From positions 184,291 through 248,290 of the forward strand of contig NZ_JASCRR010000004.1 of the NCBI RefSeq assembly GCF_030010215.1: DNA of 64,000 nt. Direction: 5' to 3'. Numbering within the stretch: position 1 is the first letter of the stretch; every line of letters starts with the position of its first letter. Both the position numbers and the translations under genes were made by a program. This DNA is from Tianweitania sp. UT-5YL-CI-8. Its GTDB lineage: Bacteria > Pseudomonadota > Alphaproteobacteria > Rhizobiales > Rhizobiaceae. Under the pieces are notes generated by a model. The model had not been told where the DNA came from and searched no databases. It saw only the letters and a program-made list of their open reading frames with translations. Below, piece by piece: positions 58,895 to 64,000 of this stretch.

Positions 58895-61363
58895 TCACAC
58901 AGGAACGTTCCAGATCTCCTCGGCATACTGACGGATGGTGCGGTCGGACGAGAACCAGCTCATCCGGGCGACGTTATGGATCGCCTTGGCGTACCAGAGC
59001 GGGCTGTCGCGCCAGACCTCGTCGATCCTCCTCTGCGTATCGGCATAGGAGTCGAAATCGGCGGCGACCATGAACCAGTCGTGCTGGTAGAGCCCGTCTG
59101 TGAGTTCGCGATAGCGGTCGGGATCGTCCGGCGAGAACACGCCCGATGAGATCGCCGAAAGCGCCTGCGACAGCTCGGGCGATCCGGCGATGACATCGCG
59201 CGGATTGTAGCCTTCGGCGCGACGCTGGGCCACCTCCTCCGTGGTCAGGCCGAAAATGAAGATGTTGTCGTCGCCGACATGCTCCTTCATCTCGACATTG
59301 GCGCCATCGAGCGTGCCGATGGTCAGCGCGCCGTTGAGCGCGAACTTCATGTTGCCGGTGCCCGACGCTTCCATGCCGGCCGTCGAAATCTGTTCCGAAA
59401 GGTCCGCTGCCGGCATCATGATCTCGGCGACGCTGACATTGTAGTTCGGCACGAAGACGACCTTCAGAAGGCCGCGCACGGACGGGTCGCTGTTGACGAC
59501 CCGCGCCACATCGTTGGCGAGTTTGATGATCAGCTTGGCGTTGTGATAGCTGGGCGCAGCCTTGCCGCCGAAGAACTTCACGCGCGGCATCCAGTCCCGT
59601 TCGGGATGCGACCGTATCTGGTCGTAAAGCGCGACGGCCTCGATGATGTTGAGCAGTTGCCGCTTGTATTCGTGGATGCGCTTGATCTGGATATCGAACA
59701 TCGCCGACGGGTCGACGCGGATGCCAAGCCGTTCCGAGACGAGCGCGGTTAGCCGTTCCTTGTTGGCGCGCTTGACGGCTGCGAACTTCTCGCGGAAAGC
59801 CGAATCCGAGGCCAGCCCGTCCAGGTCGCTGATCGCGTCGATATCGTCGAGGAAGCGGTCGCCTATGGCTTCGCGGGCCAGATTGGTCAGGCCGGGATTG
59901 CACTGGATCAGCCAGCGGCGCGGTGTGATGCCATTGGTCTTGTTGTTGATGCGCGTAGGGTAGAGCTTATGCAGGTCGGCAAACACCGTCTCCTTCATCA
60001 GCTCGGTATGCAGGGCCGAAACGCCGTTTATGCTGTGCGAACCGGCGAAGGCGAGATTGCCCATGCGCACGCGCCGCTCGCCGCCTTCGTTGATCAGCGA
60101 GATGTTGGAAATCTGCTCGCCCGAGAAATCCTCCTTGGTGCGCGCCTCGATCAGGATCTGCGCGTTGATGGCGTAGACGATCTGCATGTGGCGCGGCAAA
60201 AGCCGCTCGAACAGCGGCACCGGCCAGCTTTCCAGCGCTTCGGGAAGCAGCGTGTGGTTGGTGTAGGCGAAGGTGCGCTTGGTGATGTCCCAGGCGTTGT
60301 CGAAATCGATGCCATGGACGTCGAGCAAAAGCCGCATGAGTTCGACGACGGCCACAGAAGGATGGGTGTCGTTGAGATGGATCGCCGCCTTGTCGGGAAG
60401 CGAATGCAGGTCGCCATACTGGCTGAGATGGCGCTGCAGAATGTCCTGCAGCGAGGCGGTGGAGAAGAAATATTCCTGCCGCAGGCGCAGTTCCTGGCCG
60501 GCCGGGGTCGCATCGGCGGGATATAGCACGCGCGACAGGGCGTCGGCCTTGTTGCTCTCGCGCAGCGCCCCGATATGGTCGCCGGCGTTGAAGGCGGCGA
60601 GCAGAATGGGATCGAGCGACATGCCCGCCCAAAGCCGAAGCGTGTTGACGCGCTTGCCGCGCCAGCCGACCACGGGCGTATCGTAGGCGACGGCCAGCAC
60701 GCGCTCGGTCGGCTTCCAGATGTGCCGCTCCAGCCTGCCCTGCGCATCGGTGACCGATTCCACCGAACCGCCGAAGCCGACTTCGAAGGCGCGTTCGCGG
60801 CGCTCGAACTCCCACGGATTGCCATGGTCGAGCCAGTTCTCCGGCAGTTCGACCTGCCATCCGTCGCGGATTTCCTGCCGGAACATGCCGTTCACATAGC
60901 GAATGCCGTAGCCATGGACCGGCACGTCGACGGTCGCCATGCTCTCCATGAAGCAGGCCGCGAGACGGCCGAGACCGCCATTGCCGAGCGCAGCGTCAGG
61001 CTCGAGGGCCGCGATCACGTCGAAATCGACGCCGAGCGAAGACAAAGCCTCGCGCATCGCATCCATCATGCCGAGATTGGAGAAGGCGTCCCGCATCAGC
61101 CTGCCGATGAGGAACTCGAGCGACAAGTAGTAAACGCGCTTGGCGCTCTGGTCGTAGGATTCCTTGGTCGACCACACCCACCGGTCGATGATGCGGTCCC
61201 GCACCACCTTGATGGACGCGGTCAGCCAGTCATGCGGCGTTGCAACGGTTGCGTCCTTGCCGCCCCGATATTTGAGCACGCGCAGAATCTCGTCCGCCAA
61301 TTCCTTGGGGTCGATAGTCTCTGAGGGAAGAAAGGAGGTCTCGGAAATCACAGCGCTCGTCAT
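58895..61363 (-). CDS. glgP: Glycogen phosphorylase
   Basis: 822 residues, PLP-dependent. Releases glucose-1-phosphate from glycogen. Clear blocks are LSLEFLIGRLMRDAFSNLGM, ALEPDAALGNGGLGRLAACF, HLNDTHPSVAVVELMR, and the PLP-lysine motif EASGTGNMKFALNGA then LTIGTLDGANVE. ATG at 61363 with AGAGG upstream is preferred to earlier ATGs. It is first in the glycogen group, 152 bases after frcA. Confidence 0.96.
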   Translation of the reverse strand: MTSAVISETSFLPSETIDPKELADEILRVLKYRGGKDATVATPHDWLTASIKVVRDRIIDRWVWSTKESYDQSAKRVYYLSLEFLIGRLMRDAFSNLGMMDAMREALSSLGVDFDVIAALEPDAALGNGGLGRLAACFMESMATVDVPVHGYGIRYVNGMFRQEIRDGWQVELPENWLDHGNPWEFERRERAFEVGFGGSVESVTDAQGRLERHIWKPTERVLAVAYDTPVVGWRGKRVNTLRLWAGMSLDPILLAAFNAGDHIGALRESNKADALSRVLYPADATPAGQELRLRQEYFFSTASLQDILQRHLSQYGDLHSLPDKAAIHLNDTHPSVAVVELMRLLLDVHGIDFDNAWDITKRTFAYTNHTLLPEALESWPVPLFERLLPRHMQIVYAINAQILIEARTKEDFSGEQISNISLINEGGERRVRMGNLAFAGSHSINGVSALHTELMKETVFADLHKLYPTRINNKTNGITPRRWLIQCNPGLTNLAREAIGDRFLDDIDAISDLDGLASDSAFREKFAAVKRANKERLTALVSERLGIRVDPSAMFDIQIKRIHEYKRQLLNIIEAVALYDQIRSHPERDWMPRVKFFGGKAAPSYHNAKLIIKLANDVARVVNSDPSVRGLLKVVFVPNYNVSVAEIMMPAADLSEQISTAGMEASGTGNMKFALNGALTIGTLDGANVEMKEHVGDDNIFIFGLTTEEVAQRRAEGYNPRDVIAGSPELSQALSAISSGVFSPDDPDRYRELTDGLYQHDWFMVAADFDSYADTQRRIDEVWRDSPLWYAKAIHNVARMSWFSSDRTIRQYAEEIWNVPV

Positions 61364-61515
61364 ATTGCCTCTCATTGGGCTCCGGCGCATGTCCTTGGAC
61401 CACCGGCGCAACTTGCACTACTCCTCCCGAGAGTCATGCTAGACGATCCGCAAATATTCACAATCGCCCGAAAGCCTGGGGACGCTTTTTTCTTCAGGCG
61501 TCCCGCAGCAGGACT
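61364..61515. other. Gap between frcA and glgP
   Basis: 152 bases with a weak stem GGGACGC...GCGTCCC at 61479-61504 just after the frcA stop. It lacks a clear U-run on the minus strand. This may be a boundary between the fructose and glycogen transcription units, but a promoter for glgP is not certain. Confidence 0.4.
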
Positions 61516-62298
61516 TCAAGCGGCCACCAGCTCTTCCGGCGGCGCCTTCGCGCCGGTCATGAAGGCTACAGCATCCGACATAGTGTACTGCTTCGGGTCG
61601 ATGACGCACAAGCGACGGCCAAGCCGATGAATATGGATGCGGTCGGCCACCTCGAACACATGCGGCATGTTGTGCGAGATCAGCACGATCGGCAGCCCGC
61701 GCCGCTTCACGTCTAGGATGAGTTCGAGCACACGGCGCGATTCCTTGACGCCGAGCGCGGCTGTCGGCTCGTCGAGAATGATCATCTTGGAGCCGAAGGC
61801 CGCAGCGCGCGCCACCGCGACACCCTGGCGCTGGCCGCCGGACAGCGTTTCCACCGCCTGGCCGATATTCTGGATGGTCATCAGGCCGAGTTCGCTCAGC
61901 TTGTCGCGAGCGCGCTTTTCCATGGCGGCGCGGTCGAGCATGCGCAGCCATTGTCCCATGAATCCGGGTTTGCGGATTTCCCGACCCAGAAACATATTGT
62001 CGGCGATGGAGAGCGCCGGCGAAAGCGCCAGGTTCTGGTAGACGGTCTCGATGCCGGCAGCGCGCGCCTCGATGGGCGAGCGGAACTGGATAAGCTTGCC
62101 ATCGAGCCTGATCTCGCCTTCGTCGGGCGTGACGGCCCCCGAAATCGCCTTGATGAGCGAGGATTTGCCGGCGCCGTTGTCGCCGATGACTGCGAGGATT
62201 TCGCCGGGATAGAGGTCGAAGTCGGCCTGGTTGAGAGCGGTCACGCGACCGTAGCGCTTGACCAGTCCGCGAGCGGTGAGCAGCGGTTCGATAGACAT
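61516..62298 (-). CDS. frcA: Fructose ABC transporter ATPase
   Basis: 260 residues, single ABC domain. Walker A GDNGAGKSSLIKAISG, signature LSGGQRQGVAVARAA, Walker B MIILDEPTAAL. The length and sequence fit FrcA of the frcBCA fructose/mannose/ribose uptake system known from Sinorhizobium, unlike the double-ABC ribose-type ATPases. ATG at 62298 overlaps the frcC stop by one base. Confidence 0.92.
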   Translation of the reverse strand: MSIEPLLTARGLVKRYGRVTALNQADFDLYPGEILAVIGDNGAGKSSLIKAISGAVTPDEGEIRLDGKLIQFRSPIEARAAGIETVYQNLALSPALSIADNMFLGREIRKPGFMGQWLRMLDRAAMEKRARDKLSELGLMTIQNIGQAVETLSGGQRQGVAVARAAAFGSKMIILDEPTAALGVKESRRVLELILDVKRRGLPIVLISHNMPHVFEVADRIHIHRLGRRLCVIDPKQYTMSDAVAFMTGAKAPPEELVAA

Positions 62299-63380
62299 CA
62301 GCCTGCAACCTTTCTGATCCATTGGTCGACGGCGACCGCGACGATGATGAGCGTGCCGATCAAGAGATAGGTCCACTGCGGGTCTGTGCCGATCAGGCGC
62401 AGGCCGAGCGAAAAGACACCGACGATAAGGGCGCCGAACAGCATTCCGAGGATCGATCCGCGCCCGCCGAAGAGCGAGATGCCGCCGATCACCACCGCGG
62501 TGATGGATTCGATGTTGGCGAATTGGCCCGCGGTGGGGGAAACGGAGCCGATGCGGCCGATCAGCAGCCAGCCGCCGAGCGAGCAGATCAGGCCGGCGAT
62601 GACATAGACCGAAACCAGTGTGTGCTTGACCCGGACACCGGCGAGTTCGGCTGCGGCGGGATCGTCGCCGATGGCATAGACATGGCGGCCCCATGCAGTG
62701 TGGTTGAGCACGTACCAGAGCAGCAGCACAAGCAGAACCATGGCGATGACGCCGTAGGTGAAGACGGCATTGCCCACTTTGAACGTATCGCCGAACAGTT
62801 GCAGGATCGGCGCCTGCGCCTCGATATCCTGCGAGCGGATGGTTTCATTGGCGGAATAGAGGAAGTTGGTGGCAAGGATGATCTGCCACATGCCAAGCGT
62901 CACGATGAAGGGCGGCAGCTTGACCCGTGCAACCAGCGTGCCGTTGATCCATCCGCAGAGAGCACCGACACCGAAGCCGCACAGGATCGAGAGGACTGGC
63001 GGCAGTCCGTAGCGGAAGGTGAATTGTCCCATCACCACCGATGACAGCACCATGATGGCGCCGACCGACAGGTCGATGCCGGCGGTCAGCACCACCAGTG
63101 TCTGGGCGGCCCCGATCACGCCGACGATCGCGACCTGCTGCAGGATCAGCGTCAAAGAGAAGGCGGAGAAGAACTTGCCGCCGACCAGCACCGCGAACAC
63201 GACGAGCGAGGCGATCAGAACGATCAGCGGCACGGCAGCCGGATTGGAATGCAGGAAATGCTGAACTTTTTCGACCGGCGTTCGCGTCTGCGTGTCGAAA
63301 TTGGCTACCGTCTTGTCGCTGCCCGAGAGAACCGTCTCGAACTCCTGCGGCCGCGCGGCATTTGCCGATGCGTCGGTCAT
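62298..63380 (-). CDS. frcC: Fructose ABC transporter permease
   Basis: 360 residues with about 8-10 membrane helices. Core LVVLTAGIDLSVGAIMVLSS is a RbsC/FrcC-type signature, and RVKLPPFIVTLGMWQIILATN follows. The N-terminus (MTDASANAARPQEFE) is a long polar tail. Forms the channel of FrcBCA. ATG at 63380; an upstream ATG at 63422 lies within a hairpin region. Confidence 0.92.
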   Translation of the reverse strand: MTDASANAARPQEFETVLSGSDKTVANFDTQTRTPVEKVQHFLHSNPAAVPLIVLIASLVVFAVLVGGKFFSAFSLTLILQQVAIVGVIGAAQTLVVLTAGIDLSVGAIMVLSSVVMGQFTFRYGLPPVLSILCGFGVGALCGWINGTLVARVKLPPFIVTLGMWQIILATNFLYSANETIRSQDIEAQAPILQLFGDTFKVGNAVFTYGVIAMVLLVLLLWYVLNHTAWGRHVYAIGDDPAAAELAGVRVKHTLVSVYVIAGLICSLGGWLLIGRIGSVSPTAGQFANIESITAVVIGGISLFGGRGSILGMLFGALIVGVFSLGLRLIGTDPQWTYLLIGTLIIVAVAVDQWIRKVAG

Positions 63381-63407
63381 CGCGATTTCCTCCTGGTTGC
63401 TGCTTTG

Positions 63408-63433
63408 GAGAAGGCGGCTCAAGCCGCCTTCTC
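63408..63433. repeat. Intercistronic hairpin between frcB and frcC
   Basis: GAGAAGGCGGC-TCAA-GCCGCCTTCTC is a perfect 11-bp stem with a 4-base loop, lying in the 87-base gap between frcB and frcC. No U-tract follows. It probably acts as a stability element that keeps binding-protein mRNA in excess over permease (inference). Confidence 0.75.
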
Positions 63434-63467
63434 GTCTCCCAAAAGTTTGGTCAGCTGCGCCGAAGCG

Positions 63468-64000
63468 TCAGCCCCAGCACTTTTCCAGACCGGTCTTCAC
63501 ATCGATGGACTCGACGCCCTTGGCAGGCTTGTCGGTGACCAGCGAAACGCCGGTGTCGAAGAAATCCTTGCCTTCGGTCGGCTTCGGCTTTTCACCGGTC
63601 TCGCCGAACTTCTTGATCGCCTCGACGCCGAGTGCGGCCATCATCAGCGGATATTGCTGGGAGGTCGCGCCGATCACGCCTTCTTCGACGTTCTTGACGC
63701 CGGGGCAGCCGCCGTCGACCGAGACGATCAGCACGTTCTTTTCCATGCCTACCGCCTTGAGCGCCTCATAGGCGCCGGCCGCGGCCGGCTCGTTGATGGT
63801 GTGGACGACGTTGATGCCGGGATCCTTCTGGAGGAGGTTTTCCATGGCCGTGCGGCCTCCCTCTTCATTGCCGTTGGTCACGTCATGGCCGACGATGCGC
63901 GCATCGTCTTCGTCGCCGATACGGTTAGGGTCCTTAACGTCGATGCCGAAGCCCATCATGAAACCCTGGTCGCGCAAGACGTCGACGGTGGGCTGCGACG
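63468..64000 (-). CDS. frcB: Fructose ABC transporter substrate-binding protein (partial)
   Basis: C-terminal 177 residues are in the window; the start lies beyond 64000. The periplasmic binding domain has [40 protein letters not shown] then [13 protein letters not shown], typical of FrcB, and the hinge region [17 protein letters not shown]. It ends [11 protein letters not shown] with a C-terminal Cys. It should capture fructose or related sugars for FrcC/FrcA. No second system gene is visible here. Confidence 0.9.
   Translation of the reverse strand, partial: SQPTVDVLRDQGFMMGFGIDVKDPNRIGDEDDARIVGHDVTNGNEEGGRTAMENLLQKDPGINVVHTINEPAAAGAYEALKAVGMEKNVLIVSVDGGCPGVKNVEEGVIGATSQQYPLMMAALGVEAIKKFGETGEKPKPTEGKDFFDTGVSLVTDKPAKGVESIDVKTGLEKCWG

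Overview
The window is high-GC chromosomal DNA from an alphaproteobacterium of the Hyphomicrobiales (Rhizobiales). It is most likely a Phyllobacteriaceae member close to Mesorhizobium. This rests on gene content: a MucR/Ros zinc-finger regulator, a Pha/Mrp-type K+/H+ antiporter operon, frcBCA fructose uptake genes, a glgPBCA-pgm-glgX glycogen cluster, a Rhizobium etli-type asparaginase II, betIAB, DUF1491, DUF2336, DUF5330 and DUF6456 proteins, and gene-transfer-agent packaging genes. Intergenic palindromes beginning with runs like CCCTCA also recur. Species-level assignment is inference.

Layout. 1-2040: the end of a gene transfer agent cluster (terminase and its small upstream partner) beside a perfect 120-bp tandem repeat. 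2649-13573: envelope and housekeeping genes, namely a class A penicillin-binding protein, a DUF1214/DUF1254 pair, small membrane proteins, a sensor histidine kinase overlapping a peptidoglycan-binding-domain protein, SufE, and a two-gene unit of a DnaA domain IV-like DNA-binding protein with a DUF6456 protein. 13781-20641: a small hypothetical gene, mucR with an AT-rich leader, and the seven-gene mrpABCDEFG antiporter operon. 20820-32664: stress and metabolic genes (msrB, oligopeptidase B, polysaccharide deacetylase, two c-type cytochromes, Fe superoxide dismutase, aminotransferase, haloacid dehalogenase, L,D-transpeptidase, HerA-like ATPase, AbrB-Doc toxin-antitoxin, GreA/GreB-like factor). 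A 272-bp MITE-like element sits at 27868-28139.

32701-42690: asparaginase, the choline-to-glycine-betaine genes betI-betA-betB with a clear operator palindrome, a GDP-mannose pathway encoded by an unusual guanylyltransferase/AGE-isomerase fusion plus phosphomannomutase, tRNA-Pro(CGG) and a GT8 glycosyltransferase. 42695-64000: a long block all on the minus strand. It runs from fructose uptake (frcB-frcC-frcA), through glycogen phosphorolysis and synthesis (glgP-glgB-glgC-glgA-pgm-glgX) and an alpha-glucosidase, to a peptide/nickel-type ABC transporter (binding protein, two permeases, fused double ATPase). The fructose and glycogen genes together suggest a carbon uptake and storage unit.

No single spectacular new system stands out. 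The best leads are the 120-bp tandem array next to the GTA terminase, the DnaA domain IV-like/DUF6456 pair, the guanylyltransferase-AGE fusion, two genes whose best-supported start codon is CTG with a strong Shine-Dalgarno (mrpA and glgB), and the MITE-like element.
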